Positions 1-11,839 of a stretch of 64,000 nt of DNA are shown one piece after another. How positions within the stretch are numbered: position 1 is the stretch's first letter; every line of letters begins with the position of its first letter. A program made the position numbers and the translations under genes. The notes under the pieces were generated by a model, which was not told where the DNA came from, ran no database searches, and saw nothing but the letters and a program-made list of their open reading frames with translations. The stretch comes from Okapia johnstoni (taxonomy: Eukaryota; Chordata; Mammalia; Artiodactyla; Giraffidae), in NCBI GenBank assembly GCA_024291935.2, contig CM044315.1, forward strand, positions 50,194,385 to 50,258,384, written 5' to 3'.

Positions 1-92
1 TTATTTAATTTTTAAAAATCTTATATTGGAGTATAGTTGATTTACAATGTTGTGTTAGTTTTGGGTGTACAGCAAAGTGATTTCTCCCACCA
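1..92 (-). mobile_element. L1 3' UTR fragment (artiodactyl)
   Basis: The top strand reads as the reverse complement of an artiodactyl L1 3' end: an A/T-rich run, then the motif TATAGTTGATTTACAATGTT and a GTGTACAGCAAAGTGAT block. The same 3' end appears in sense at the end of the plus-strand L1 near 62.3 kb. Only the terminal part is present and the element may extend beyond the left edge of the window. No coding part is seen. Confidence 0.75.
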
Positions 93-104
93 TCTTTAAA
101 AATT

Positions 105-258
105 AATTTAAAAAATTGGCATATAATTGCTTTACAATGCTGTTAGTTTCTCCCATACAACACCATGAATCAGCTATAAGTATACATATATTTCCTCCTT
201 CTTAAGTCCTCCTTCCACTGCACCCCCATCCTGCCCCTCTAGGTCCTCTCACCATTTT
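105..258 (-). mobile_element. Second L1 3' UTR fragment
   Basis: A second, slightly different L1 3' end in the same orientation: a T/A-rich start, ATAATTGCTTTACAATGCTG, then a C-rich block (CCACTGCACCCCCATCCTGC) ending near CTCTAGGTCCTC. It closely parallels the 3' UTR of the minus-strand L1 at 21570-22943, which belongs to a younger artiodactyl L1 group. Two adjacent 3' ends suggest one L1 inserted into the A-rich tail of another. Confidence 0.75.
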
Positions 259-475
259 TAGAAAAGCCTTTGCCTATTTAATGCTAATGGTCCTCGACTC
301 TCTTTAGGTAATGAAAGAAATATCACTGGAGTTGTTATATGTTGAAGTTGGCTGTTTTCATCAGCCTTCAGCGTCTGGCCCAAGTTTTAAATGGGCAAAT
401 TTGAATAATGCCATTTGTTGAAGACACTTTCATTGCCTTAGGCTATTTCTAACTTTTTGACAATTATCAATACTT

Positions 476-677
476 CCCAGGTGGCCCAGTTGTAAATAAT
501 CCTCCTGCCGATGCAAGAGATGCAGGTTCGATTCCTGGGTCGGGAAGATCCCCTGGAGGAGGAAATGACAACACATTCCAGTATTCTTGCCTGGGGAATC
601 CCACGGACAGAGTACCCTGGTGGGCTACATGGGGTCACAGAGAGTCAGACACAACTGAGCGCGTGGGCACACACACA
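476..677 (+). mobile_element. Bov-tA SINE
   Basis: A tRNA-Glu-derived head (CCCAGGTGGCCCAGTTG..., with a B-box-like GGTTCGATTCC) is joined to a Bov-A monomer (CCAGTATTCTTGCCTGGGGA ... GAGTCAGACACAACTGAGCG), ending in a short CA run. An 8-bp direct repeat CAATACTT (468-475 and 678-685) flanks it and is the likely target-site duplication. Bov-tA is a non-autonomous ruminant SINE thought to use BovB reverse transcriptase. Confidence 0.92.
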
Positions 678-685
678 CAATACTT

Positions 686-1496
686 GTAGCAGGGCAGCAT
701 GGATAATAGGTATCTGAGAAAGAGTCTTTCTTCTTCACAGGCACTAATCCTATCTAGTAGGTTTTGGTTTAAAAAAAATTCTTTGTGCAAGTGTACTGGT
801 TCTAATTCATTATTCTCTCTAAGTCCTACAAACCCTTCGGCAGAAATTAACTTTAGAGGGTCATAGCCCTTCCTGATAATAAATCTGGTTATCTAGAACT
901 TAGTCTATTTCTTCTTCATGAACAAAGGACTATGCACTGTGTGGTTGAGACAAGATAAGAAAACACAAATATTTGCATATGACCCTCAAATCACAAGTTT
1001 GAGGGCTACTCATAAGAGAAGCTCACTTTCTTTGTTTTAGAGGGTGACAATTCACTATTAAGGATGCTGCAAATTTTGCTTCTTACTGCCTAGGTTCAGA
1101 GAGCCTATAACTGTCCGTAAATATTCTTAAAAACTTAACTTAGGATTTTGCCTTTTTATTTTGTTTTTTGCTTCTTTTAATACTAGTGTTATAGCTGAGA
1201 CATAGATTTGTATCTTTTGACCCTAGAAATATTATCTTTTTACTTTATGATATAGATGATTTTGTTTTGTGAAGTGTCTAAATAAGGGACTCCCTGCTTT
1301 TACTGTTTTACTGATAGAACATGAGCTTATATAATGTGAGTACAGGCATAGAAACATTCTCACTAGACTGTTTCCAATTGTCAACCAATAAAAATTTTTT
1401 TCTTGCATTTTAAACTTTTTAATGTTTATTTTTATTCTAAAATTCACTGGTAATATAAGAAAAGCAAAGATTTTGGGAAATATGCTTTACCTGGCT
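686..1496. other. No recognised feature
   Basis: AT-rich single-copy-looking DNA. I see no repeat family, splice-flanked exon or RNA gene. Short open frames here have no recognisable domain. Confidence 0.5.
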
Positions 1497-3538
1497 ATGT
1501 TCAGCTCAGTTCAGTTCAGTAGCTCAGTCATGTCCCACTCTTTGTGACCCCATGAACCGGAGCACGCCAGGCCTCCCTGTCCATCACCAACTCCCGGAGT
1601 TCACCAAAACCCATGTCCACTGAGTCGGTGATGCCATCCAACCATCTCATTCTCTGTTGTCTTCTTCTCCTCCCACCCTCAATCTTTCCCAGCATCAGGG
1701 TCTTTTCCAATGAGTCAGATCTTCACATCAGGTGGCCAAATTATTGGAGTTTCAGCTTCAACATCAGTCCTTCCAATGAACACCCAGGATTGATCTCCTT
1801 TAGGATGGACTGGCTGGATCTCCTTGCAGTCCAAAGGACTCTCAAGAGTCTTCTGCAACACCACAGTTCAAAAGCATCAATTATTCGGCGCTCTGTTTTC
1901 TTTATAGTCCAGCTCTCACATCCATACATGACCACTGGAAAAACCATAGCCTTGACTAGATGGACCTTTGTTGGCAAAGTAATGTCTCTGCTTTTTAATA
2001 TGCTGTCTAGGTTGGTCATAACTTTCCTTCCAAGGAGTAAGTGTCTTTTAATTTCATGGCTGCAATCACCATCAGCAGTGATTTTGGAGCCCAAGAAAAT
2101 AAATCTGATACTGTTTGCACTGTTTCCCCATCTATTTGCCATGAAGTGATGGGACCGGATGCCATGATCTTTGCTTTCTGGATGTTGAGCTTTAAGTCAA
2201 CTTTTTCACTCTGCTCTTTTACTTTCATCAAGAGGCTCTTTAGTTCTTCTTCACTTTCTGCTATAAGGGTGGTGTCATCTGCATATCTGAGGTTAGTGAT
2301 ATTTCTCCCGGCAATCTTAACTCCAGCTTGTGCTTCCTCCAGCCCAGCGTTTCTCATGATGTACTCTGCATATAAGTTAAATAAGCAGGGTGACTATATA
2401 CAGCCTTGACGTACTCCTTTTCCTATTTGGAACCAGTCTGTTGTTCCATGTCCAGTTCTAACTGTTGCTTCCTGACCTGCATACAGGTTTCTCAAGAGGC
2501 AGGTCAGGTGGTCTGGTATTCCCATCTCTTTCAGAATTTTCCACAGTTTATTGTGATCCACACAGTCAAAGGCTTTGGCATAGTCAATAAAGCAGAAATA
2601 GATGTTTTTCTGAAACTCTCTTGCTTTTTCGATGATCCAGTGGATATTGGCAATTTGATCTCTGGTTCCTCTGCCTTTTCTAAAACCAGCTTGAACATCT
2701 GGAAGTTCATGGTTCACGTATTGCTGAAGCCTGGCTTGGAGAATTTTGAGCATTACTTTACTAGCGTGTGAGATGAGTGCAATTGTGTGGTAGTTTGAGC
2801 ATTCTTTGGCATTGCCTTTCTTTGGGATTGGAATGAAAACTGACCTTTTCCAGTCCTGTGGCCACTACTGAGTTTTCCATATTTGCCAGCATATTGAGTG
2901 TAGCACTTTCACAGCGTCATCTTTCAGGATTTGAAATAGCTCAACTGGAGTTCTGTCACCTCCACTAACTTTGTTCATAGCGATGCTTTCTAAGGCCCAC
3001 ATGACTGCACATTCCAGGATGTCTGGCTCTAGGTGAATGATCACACCATTGTGATTATCTGTGTTGTGAAGATCTTTTTTGTGTAGTTCTTCTGTGTATT
3101 GTTGCCCCTCTTCTTAATATCTTCTGTTTCTGTTAGGTCCATACCATTTCTACCCTTTACTGAGCCCACCTTTGCATGAAATGTTCCCTTGGTGTCTCTA
3201 ATTTTCTTGAAGAGATCTCTAGTCTTTGCATTCTATTGTTTTCCTCTATTTCTTTGCATTGGTCGCTGAGGAAGGCTTTCTTATCTGTCCTTGCTCTTCT
3301 TTGGAACTCTGCATTCAAATGGGTATATCTTTTCTTTTCTCTTTGCTTTTCACTTCCTTTCTTTTCACAGCTATTTGGAAGGCCTCCTCAGACAGCCATT
3401 TTGCTTTTTGCATTTCTTTTTCTGTGAGATGTTCTTGATTCCTCTCTCCCGTACAATGTCACGAACCTCCATCCATAGTTCATCAGGCACTCTGTCTATC
3501 AGATCTAGTCCTTTAAATCTATTTCTCACTTCCACTGA
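1497..3538 (-). mobile_element. BovB LINE (RTE clade), 5' truncated, 2.0 kb
   Basis: The top strand is the reverse complement of BovB. Its 3' end lies at 1497-1530 with a CTGAA-type simple tail (GTTCAGCTCAGTTCAGTTCA on the top strand), followed by the C-terminal region, the RT domain and the linker upstream of RT, stopping near 3538. It lacks the endonuclease domain and 5' UTR. It abuts an older L1 3' fragment at 3555. No convincing target-site duplication was found. BovB is known in ruminants as a horizontally acquired LINE. Confidence 0.95.
1528..2753 (-). pseudogene. BovB reverse transcriptase remnant
   Basis: Conceptual translation on the minus strand gives large RT pieces. 2753-2394 carries the FIDYAKAFDCVDH motif (RT motif A, catalytic Asp) and KGVRQGC. 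2357-2016 carries RYADDTTLIAES (motif C, YADD intact). 2142-1741 carries the C-terminal VMYGCESWT region, and 1710-1528 the last segment. The first two pieces share a frame but are split by a stop just after RQGCI, where a conserved Leu codon is now TAG; a frameshift follows around 2100 and another stop near 1740. Dead as a gene, although both catalytic motifs remain readable. Confidence 0.9.
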
Positions 3539-3554
3539 TAGAGTATTGTTCATG

Positions 3555-3690
3555 TACTATTTTTAATTGAAGTATAGTTGATTTACATTGTTTCAGGTGT
3601 ATAGCAAAGTAATTCAGTTATATATACATAATTGAATATTAATTCTTAGGTATATATTCTTTTTCAGATTCTTTTACACTTAGTTCAACC
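3555..3690 (-). mobile_element. Old L1 3' end fragment
   Basis: The motif TAATTGAAGTATAGTTGATT followed by ATTGTTTCAGGTGTATAGCA matches the reverse complement of an L1 3' UTR. It is more diverged than the fragments at 1-258. The BovB at 1497-3538 ends right beside it. Confidence 0.65.
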
Positions 3691-5484
3691 AGAAAAGATG
3701 AATATGCAAAAATATACATGCTATACTCCCTCCTTACAAAGTGAAATATTAAAACATACAAAATCTTGTCTTGAAATCTTAAAAGCTAGCCTTTTGTGTA
3801 ATCTCCCTAAACTCCTCTCGTTTTCCCCCCTTCTTCATTGGCAGATTGAGATAGGTTGACTACTTATTTTGTGTGTGTGTGTGTGTTGTGCAGATTATTG
3901 AATTTGGGCTTTTCAAAAACTTCTCTCTTTGTTAAAGGAAAGTCTATACAGTTATTTCAGATTTGTTCTCATGTATTCTGCCTTCTCCAAGCCCTATCTA
4001 TTGAGAAAGTATTTTTATCTTGTGATTTCAAAAGTATTCCTAGGTCTTAACCCTCTGCATGACTCTTGACAAGACGTATAATTAGTAGAAATGACATCTC
4101 TTAAATGCACTGGGTCAATGAAAAAAGGGTTATCTATTTAGAATTCATGATGAAGAGGAATAAATTAGTGTAGGGAAGAGAGTGAAGGATATTCTTTTAA
4201 AACTTTTGCTTAGGGACCTAGAATTTATTCTTATTCTATAGTCTCTGACTTAAATTTATGTATTCTGGCCAAATCCAGAGATTATTGAAGGCTTTCACTT
4301 TACTCTGATTTGTCTTCAGTAGTCATCCAAATGTAATACTTTTCTGATTGCAAGCAACTCTTTTTCCTGGTGTATTAATGATCATAATTCAGAGTCCATT
4401 TCATTTCCTGACCAAAACCCATGCCTTCAAGAAATTAAACTGTGTATTTTATTTTTTTGGTTTAAAATGAGCATTCTAAGCCCAAAGGTCCCAGTTTTTA
4501 ATCAATATTACTTTCATCACTTAGAATATTTATAATAATATGTACCAATTTGTTTCATATGATAGATTTTGTATGCTAATATTTTTATATTTTAAATGCT
4601 GAAATTTGGCAACATGGCTGATTTTATTTTGGAAACCTAAAGTACTGTACAAAAACAGGTGTGGTATAATATGCCTCAGTAGAAGAATGAGGCATTTGGT
4701 AAAGAAAATATTTGTGTTAATTGAAGATTATCATATATACATTATAAATTAACAACTGATTTAGCAAAATTATAATACAATAAAATGCCTGTAATACTAA
4801 AAACATGTAAAACAATCAAAGCTTTCTAATAGTGAGTCAGAATAATTACTATGAACATTTGCTACTATTGTGTCATAGATATAGAGAAGTGCTAATTAAG
4901 AGAGCCCTAGTTATGTTGGATTCAGGGAGCCACCTGAGTACTGTTTGTATTCTTATGAACCTATTATGTATGGAATTTAAAAAGAGGTGAAGAAAATGAT
5001 AGAGGAAACTCATAGTCTGCTAGATTTTTCTCTTTTCCATCTCAGCAATTAATTACAAGCTTGACTAAAATAGTCTTGATTTTTTTAAACTCATTTAGCT
5101 TATAACCTTTAAGAAACTGTAGAAAAGGAATAAATATGTACAAATTATATATCACTAGATATTTTTACAATTCTCACTTAAAATACACATAGGGAAAATG
5201 TATTTAGGGACTGTTTAAAGACTATAAAAATATGTATTTAAAAGCTATTAAAAACTAGTTTGTAAAGGATCATCCTTGTTGAGAATGTCTTTGGAGCTTT
5301 ATGATCTTGAGTTTTTAATGTCTGATTGCATGTTGAACACAAAACAAAAGCAAAACATTAAAAAACAATGGACTATTTTAAAGCTAATATAATCCATGAT
5401 TAAAGTATATATTGAGAAGACTTAAAAAACTAGAAGTGATTACATAAACTGATACCCTGAATAAGCAATAGCTAATTCTTATTG
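3691..5484. other. No recognised feature (short TG repeat inside)
   Basis: Very AT-rich sequence without a recognised repeat family or exon. It contains a short (TG)n tract at about 3871-3886. Confidence 0.5.
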
Positions 5485-6540
5485 TACACTTAGTGTGTGT
5501 CAGACACATTTAAAAATGTTTTATACTTATTAACTTATTGAACTCAGTTACTTAACAAACACTTACTGTGTACCTCCTCAGTGATGTGTATATATAACTG
5601 GATAATAAACAAAAAAACCTTTGCCCTCAGGGAATTTATATTTTAGTGGGAGAAGACCCACAATAATCAATATTACTGAGCAAAACATAGTGTGTTTTAT
5701 GGTAGTAAATTTTATGATGAAAAAAAGGAGTAAAGAAAGGAAGGGTGTGTGAGTGAATGTGGGGATCCGGTGTTTAAGACTCCACGCTTCCTGTGCGGGG
5801 GATGTGGGTTTGATCCCTGGTCAGGGAACCGAGATATCCCACATGCCTCTTGGTGTGGGGGGTGGGGAGGGAAGACTGTGACATTTGAGCAAAGACCTGA
5901 AGTAGGTTTTAAAGACACCTGGATATCTGGAAAAAGAAAGGCCTAGAAAGAAGGAATACGTGCCAAGGACCCAAGGTGGGAGACGTTTCACACATTCATT
6001 CCTGGAGCAGCAGAGAAGCCCATGCAGCAGGATCCAGTGAGTTAGGAGGAGAGTAGCAGGAGAAGATGAGGTCAAGGAGATAATGAGGGATCTGATCATG
6101 TAGACCTAGGCTTTTATTCTGAGGAAGGTGCAAAGCCAATGAAGATTTTGAGTAGAGAAGTGACACCATATGACTTACATTCTAACGGGATTCCTTGAAC
6201 TGCTGTGCTGAGACTAGACTGTGCTGGGCAAGGAAGAGATCAATTGGGAAGCTGTTGGAATGGTCAAAGCAGAGACTATGGTTCTTGGAGCAGGGTTGTG
6301 TACTGGTAGAGTGTAGTGAGAAGTGGTTGGATTTTGTTTGTGTTTGGAAGGTAGAGCCAATAGGTACAGGAAGAGAAGAATTAATTATGACTCAAAGCTT
6401 TTGCCCTGAATGATGGAAAGAGAAAATTCATGATGGATATGTGAAGACTGTGGGAGGAATAGGTTTGGAAGGGGAAGGTCAGAAATTCAGTTTTGGGCAC
6501 TTTGAGTATGAGATGCTTGTTAGATAGTGGAGATGAATCC
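5485..6540 (-). mobile_element. L2-type ancient LINE fragment
   Basis: The sequence follows the reverse complement of an L2-type 3' region: a weak match to a tracts-of-stop 'acctactgtgtgcc' start, CTTTGCCCTCAGGGAATTTA, TAGTGGGAGAAGACCCACAA, then (after the inserted CHR SINE) GTGACATTTGAGCAAAGACC and a long upstream segment (AGATGAGGTCAAGGAGATAA, GAAGCCAATG-like and GGTAGAGCCAATAGGTACAG blocks). A similar order of blocks recurs at 14345-15190. The family name is from memory; the long upstream part could be a separate ancient element that travels with L2. Confidence 0.55.
5760..5866 (+). mobile_element. CHR-type SINE fragment
   Basis: GTGTTTAAGACTCCACGCTT ... GGTTTGATCCCTGGTCAGGG ... ATCCCACATGCC is a tRNA-Glu-derived CHR SINE of cetartiodactyls. 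Its first bases and A-tail are degraded. It interrupts the L2-type element. Confidence 0.75.
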
Positions 6541-6544
6541 GCTC

Positions 6545-6676
6545 TACAACTCTATGAGGTGGTTACTATTATTGTCCCTCTTGTGCAGTAAGAAAAGGTT
6601 AATTTCTGTTTATTTATTCAGGAAGTAACAGAGGCAGGATTCAAACACAGACACTCTGGCGCCACAGTACCTGATT
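6545..6676 (+). mobile_element. MIR SINE fragment
   Basis: CTATGAGGTGGTTACTATTA, then GTAACAGAGGCAGGATTCAA and ACACTCTGGCGCCACAGTAC, match the MIR core and 3' part. This is an ancient tRNA-derived mammalian SINE; the 5' portion is missing. Confidence 0.7.
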
Positions 6677-8674
6677 TTAGACACTGAGGGGTCTATATCT
6701 AAAGAATTTATAAATGAATATGATCATATTGAGTTATATAGAATTATAACATGGAAAAGTCCAACCAACCACAAGATCTAAGATACCTGGCAGCTTAGAC
6801 TAAAATGGATCTTTTAAAAGGACCATGTATAAAAATTTAAGTGGTTTGCACAATGTACATGCCCATTTCTATCTCTATGTCTATCTCTGTCCCTCTTTAG
6901 TTTCTCCTAGAGATCATCTACTGCTCCATACTTGCCTGGCTGGAGTGGGAAAGAGTTTTCCATACTACAAGCTCTATGTAGCTGTGGAAGTGGTTCCTAT
7001 TTTGATCACTACAAACTTCTGGTGCTCTTTTATTTAGGCATTTTAGTCTCAATCTCTCTAGTGTCTTAGGTTCAAAGAAGCTCTTGTGGTTTCTGATTAC
7101 TTCCTGAATGTTGAACCAAAGTCCTGGTTTCCTAGGAATCCATAACTTATGGTATTGTTCAGGGTTAGTATATCTTTATAGTTCCATTTGGTTCAGTGTA
7201 CTTATAATTGACTTACCACATGGCAGCTGTTTAGGTGTCCTTTTGTCAATCACTTTACACATACAAGCCCAGCCCAGATAACTTGTATTGCATTGTAAAG
7301 CATATAATTTAGCAAAACAAATTTTTACAATTTAAATATGCATTTTCTGTATTAATAGCATTAATGTGGATTCCTTTATATAGTTCATCCAAACAATTGT
7401 GTACTTAGATTTATTTTTTAAAGAATTAGGACTTGAGCTAAATTTCCTACTAGCTCATAGAAAATGTTTTATATCTTGGCATGCCATCTCAAGAAATATG
7501 TATTTGTAAATGAATAGCTGACATACCATTAACTATTCAGCAATACACTCAGCAAATCAATACAAATGTAGTGCACAGTCAATAGTATGATTCATTTGTC
7601 ATTTGGTGGTTGGTCCCATCAGAGTAAGCACAGTATTATAAAAAGCTAAATTTCCCCCTTCCTTTATTATATGCTCTGTTACTGCATGATTAAACTAAAG
7701 TGTTAAAGTCTGAACTCATTATATTTTGTACTTACAAATACATGTGGCTGGAAGCATTCAGTGAAACAATATAATTTGTTGAGGGAATTTAATCTTAGAA
7801 TGCATTGAAACAATGTATAGCTTAGAGTTAAGAAGCTTGATTAACTCTTAAAAATGTGGAGGATGTAGAAATTAAGCAGTTTTAAGAATAGAAAATGATT
7901 TTTGGATTTTTACCTGTTAAACATTAGTAAGAATTTTAATGTGTTATAAGTTTTCTCTAGAAAATAGGAGTGAGGGCACCCCTCTTCTCTGAACTATGCT
8001 TTTCAGAATATCCCTCCCCATTACTTCCTCATTCTTCATTGGCCTTGTTTATGACTCTAAATAAATGTACAGAACTACTATTCACTTAAAGACCCAGCAG
8101 GCTCTTTCATGTTCTGTTAGTTCTTAAGCATGTCACATACAACTGTTCATAAACACATAATCAATTTTCTCCTTCTGTATATTTCATTGTTTAAATAATT
8201 CTCATGTATTACTTATTCCCACAATATGGCCTTACTGCTTCTGCTAATAACTGGACCTAGGAGAGGACAGACACATCCAGGAAGGATATATTTTGTAAGG
8301 TAGAAATAGCATTGCGCTGAACTTGAAGGATGCAGGTCTTGGATGATGGGTGCTTACAGGAGTGAGGCTCCAATAGAGATGGGTCACTGAAGGTTACTTA
8401 CTCCACAGTTTTGCCTAAGAGCTCTCAGGCTCTTATAGTATTAAGCAGTTTGCTTTATCAGCACTGCTGGCTTATAGTTTAGTATCGGGAATATTTATTA
8501 TTTTAAATATTTCATCAAGATTTATCTGTTATTTGAAACTGCATAAATTTTAGCTGACAGAAGAAGAAAAGGTCTCAAGTTTAGTGACAGATGATAATTT
8601 ACCATTTGGGTATTCATGCTTAAGTCAGATAGACTGAAGCCAAGTGGAACTATTTAGATCATTTACTAAACAAT
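6677..8674. other. No recognised feature
   Basis: About 2 kb of AT-rich, apparently single-copy sequence. Short open frames (for example 6825-7037) lack domains and splice context. No RNA gene or recognised repeat. Confidence 0.5.
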
Positions 8675-8687
8675 AGCAATGTATATT

Positions 8688-8964
8688 GGAGAAGGCAATG
8701 GCAGCCCACTCCAGTACTCTTGCCTGGAAAATCCCATGGACGGAGGAGCCTGGTAGTCTGCAGTCCATGGGGTCGCTAAGAGTCAGACACGACTGAGCGA
8801 CTTCACTTTCACTTTTCACTTTCAAGCATTGGAGAAGGAAATGGCAACCCACTCCAGTGTTCTTGCCTGGAGAATCCCAGGGATGGGGAGCCTGTTGGGC
8901 TGCCATCTATGGGGTCGCACAGAGTCGGACACGACTGACGCAACTTAGCAGCAGCAGCAGCTGC
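8688..8964 (+). mobile_element. BOV-A2 SINE (Bov-A dimer)
   Basis: Two Bov-A monomers in tandem (GGAGAAGGCAATGGCAGCCC... then GGAGAAGGAAATGGCAACCC...) are joined by the typical CTTTCACTTTTCACTTTCA linker and end in an (AGC)n tail. A perfect 13-bp target-site duplication, AGCAATGTATATT, lies at 8675-8687 and 8965-8977. Complete and only mildly diverged, so a fairly young insertion. Confidence 0.96.
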
Positions 8965-8977
8965 AGCAATGTATATT

Positions 8978-9379
8978 TTCTGGGCAGGCTTCCTTGAGTT
9001 TAGATTGCTTGCAGTGTCTACCTGGAACAACTTTGGAGAATGCAAATTAGAAAATAAGAGACGTCTGATAAACCACAGGGAGGACATTTTTTTTGTCCTC
9101 TAGTTCCACAGGTTACTCCCAGGTGCAATTCAAGGTGTTGGCTTTGGTATATTCTGCTTTCTTGGCATGTTATCTTTTTCCAAATGCTACCTCTTGAAGC
9201 TTATTTGGCTGAGACTGAAATGAGTTGATACTTTCGCTGACAGTCTCTAAGCCATATTTGCTGATGCATTGGGTGCAGCCATGCATGGGGTGCATGATTA
9301 TCTTTACCACAAATATTGGGCCCAGGTAGAAGATGCAAGTCTTGTGTTTGAACCTCAGTGTGGTGAAAATGTACCACTC
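8978..9379. other. No recognised feature
   Basis: Mixed-composition sequence between the BOV-A2 and the BovB fragment. I see nothing to call in it. Confidence 0.45.
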
Positions 9380-10122
9380 TAATGGCAGAAAGCAAAGAGG
9401 AGCTTAAGAGCCTCTTGATGAGGATGAAGGAGGAAGGTCAAAGAGCCAGTTTAAAACTAAATATTAAAAAAACTAAAATCATGTCATCCGGACCCATTAC
9501 TTCATGGCAAATAGAGGGGGAAAAGGTGGAAGTAGTGACAGATTTCCTCCTCTCGGACTCTAAAATCACTGCAGATGGTGACTGCAACCATAAAATTAGA
9601 AGATGTTTGCTTCTTCACAAGAAAGCTATGGCAAACCTAGGTTGTGTGTTAAAAAGCAGAGACATTACTCTGCCGACAAAAGTCTGCATAGTCAAGGCTA
9701 TAGTCTTCCCAGTGGTCATGTATGGTTGTGAGAGCTGGACCATCAAGAAGGTGGAGCACTGAAGAATTGATGCCTTCAAACTATGGTGCTGGGCAAAACT
9801 CTTGAGAGTCCCTTGGACGGCAAGGAGATCAAACTAGTCAATCTTAAGGGAAATCAACCCTGAATACTCTTTGGAAAGACTGATGCTGAAGTTGAAACTC
9901 CAGTATTTTGGTCATCTGATGTGAACACGTAGCTCAATGGAAAAGTCCCTGATGCTGGGAAAGATTGAGGCAGAAGGACAAGAGAGTGTCAGAGGATGAA
10001 ATGGCTGGATGGCATCACTGAAACAATGGACATGAACTTGGGTGAACTTTGGGAGATGGTGTGGGACCTGCTGTGCTGCAGTTGAAAGAGTCGGACAGGA
10101 CTGGGCGACTGAATAACAACAT
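9380..10122 (+). mobile_element. BovB LINE 3' fragment
   Basis: Sense-strand BovB starting just after the RT YADD region (AATGGCAGAAAGCAAAGAGG) and running to the 3' end, which closes with an AAC-type tail (GAATAACAACA). The 9382-9762 open frame translates to the post-RT segment (MAESKEELKSLL ... VMYGCESWTIKK). A TGA after the GGTGGAGCAC block and later changes break the frame. 5' truncated, about 740 bp, with no clear target-site duplication. Confidence 0.93.
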
Positions 10123-10586
10123 GGTTAAAACACTGTGCATATTTCTCAAAGCAAGCAAGCACTCTCATATGAAGAGGAAGGAAACATTTTTTTTCTGGCT
10201 TCATTACTCGAATTATACTCCATTTAATTCTTGTGCTTATTTACCTGATAGTTATTAGAGCAACTTCTATTTGTTTCACAAAATAAATCTGCATCATTTT
10301 GTGGCTGGAGTCACTTCTGTTATGTATAATCACTGTCACCTTTAGGAGTCAGAATCAGACTCAGCAACATTTAAGCACATTACCTGTGATGGGGACATGC
10401 TAAGGAGTATTTTCATTTATCCATGTGTTGACGAATATTAAATTTTATTGAAATAATAAATTCATGTGGTTAAAAAAGTCTAGCAATACAGAAGAATTTA
10501 TAGTAAAAGCTGCAATATCTTAGAGATAACAGCAGTAACTAACAGAAGAATCAAAACAGAAACTGTTAAAAGTTGGTCACCTCTGT
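10123..10586. other. No recognised feature
   Basis: AT-rich sequence between the BovB and Bov-tA elements; nothing recognised. Confidence 0.45.
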
Positions 10587-10595
10587 GGGTAGGGA

Positions 10596-10793
10596 GGGCT
10601 TCCTTGATGGCTCAGCAGTAAAGAATCCACCTGCAGTGCAGGAGACACAGGAGATGTGGGTTCAATCTCCTGGAGAAAGACATGGCAACCCACTCCAGTA
10701 TTCTTGCTGAAAAATTCCACAGACTAACGTGGTGGGCTACAGTCTGCAGGGTCTCAAAGAGTTGCACATGACTGAGCGAGTGAGTGAGGGAGG
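10596..10793 (+). mobile_element. Bov-tA SINE
   Basis: tRNA-like head GGGCTTCCTTGATGGCTCAG followed by the Bov-A body, ending GAGTTGCACATGACTGAGCG with a GAGT-rich tail. The 9-bp repeat GGGTAGGGA at 10587-10595 and 10794-10802 is the probable target-site duplication. Confidence 0.92.
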
Positions 10794-10957
10794 GGGTAGG
10801 GAAGTGTGTGGCTGGATGTTGTATATATATACACCAGCTATATATATACACACCACTATATCTCGATTTATTTAATTTTTAAAAAATTAATTTCCTTCTT
10901 GATATGCTAGATTAGGACTGAATTCATTTGTATCACTGTTTGTGTTCTCATTCCCAT

Positions 10958-11075
10958 TTTGTTGTTGTTTGTTGTTCAGTCGTGTCTGACTCTTTGTGAC
11001 TCCATGGACTGCAGCACGCCAGGCCTCCCTGTCCTTTACTGTCTCCCAGAATTTGCTCAAACTCATGTCCATCTA
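10958..11075 (-). mobile_element. BovB 3' terminal fragment
   Basis: GTTGTTGTTTGTTGTTCAGT (an AAC-type tail on the minus strand), then GACTGCAGCACGCCAGGCCT and CTCAAACTCATGTCC: the terminal ~115 bp of BovB. The GCACGCCAGGCCTCCCTGTC block distinguishes BovB from the Bov-A SINEs. Confidence 0.85.
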
Positions 11076-11114
11076 CATTTAATTATATCAGGACAGTCTG
11101 CCCTCTCTATGCCA

Positions 11115-11208
11115 TTGTCCATAAGGGACTTGAGTTTCCATGGTTGTTGGTAACCCAGGGGTCCCAGAACCAACACCCTGTGGATACTGAGGGACAACTG
11201 CAGTCTGT
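11115..11208 (-). mobile_element. MER2-like (Tigger-type) DNA element fragment
   Basis: GGGACTTGAGTTTCCATGG ... GGTCCCAGAACCAACACCCT ... GGATACTGAGGGACAACTGC matches the terminal portion of a MER2-type pogo/Tigger non-autonomous element in reverse orientation. Only one end is present; family assignment is from memory. Confidence 0.55.
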
Positions 11209-11223
11209 TTCCATACAGATTAC

Positions 11224-11243
11224 TTTTTTTTTTTTTTTTTAGA
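11224..11243. repeat. (T)20 homopolymer
   Basis: Uninterrupted run of 20 T, probably the tail of an otherwise unrecognised minus-strand retroposon or a simple expansion. Confidence 0.95.
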
Positions 11244-11839
11244 TTACCTTTGGTACTTGAAAAACTTAAATCTTCATTTCTTATTCTATTAACCATGGAT
11301 AGTACTCTTAACTACCCACTTTGTAAAATAAACATGTTATAGCTATTAATTCTTTCTTCCTTTTTATCCTCTAATTCCCAATCTTCCAAGTCAATAAACA
11401 ACATTTCCATTAATATGTACTGCAGAGCTGTATATAGTGTGTTGGTGTGACACTTCCTTCTCTATGGATCTAATGTTAGGACTTCTCTATCACTCAGTGA
11501 AGAATGTTCCTAGCTTCAAATTGCAGTGGGTTCTTTATTTAAAATGTCACCAATAGGCTTTATCATGTTCTTCTTTCAGATTTCTCAATCTATTTAGTCT
11601 CCCTGCCTTCTGTCCCTCTTGGGGACCTCTCTCCTGGGACACTGCATTCCCTGGGTCCAGGGCCTTTCCAAAGCTGTTCTCCTGAGACTTACTCTCTTCT
11701 GAACAGCGACTTCTGTTTTTTGGATCTTATGTGTTTTTTTCCTAACTGACACCTTCAAGTTAACTTCCTAAACAAGGATGTGTAGGAGGAAAACATCTTG
11801 TAAACCAGAACTATCTTGATTCTACATTTACGCTTAATT
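11244..11839. other. No recognised feature
   Basis: Pyrimidine-rich stretch, including CTCTCTCCTGGGACACTGCA. No repeat, exon or RNA gene recognised. Confidence 0.4.

Noticed and set aside
1613..2771. Long plus-strand open frames across the BovB (up to 178 codons)
   Set aside because: Antisense shadows of the minus-strand BovB RT region; no independent domain.
11224..11243. T-run as a Pol III terminator
   Set aside because: No Pol III gene upstream; T-runs here are retroposon tails or simple expansions.
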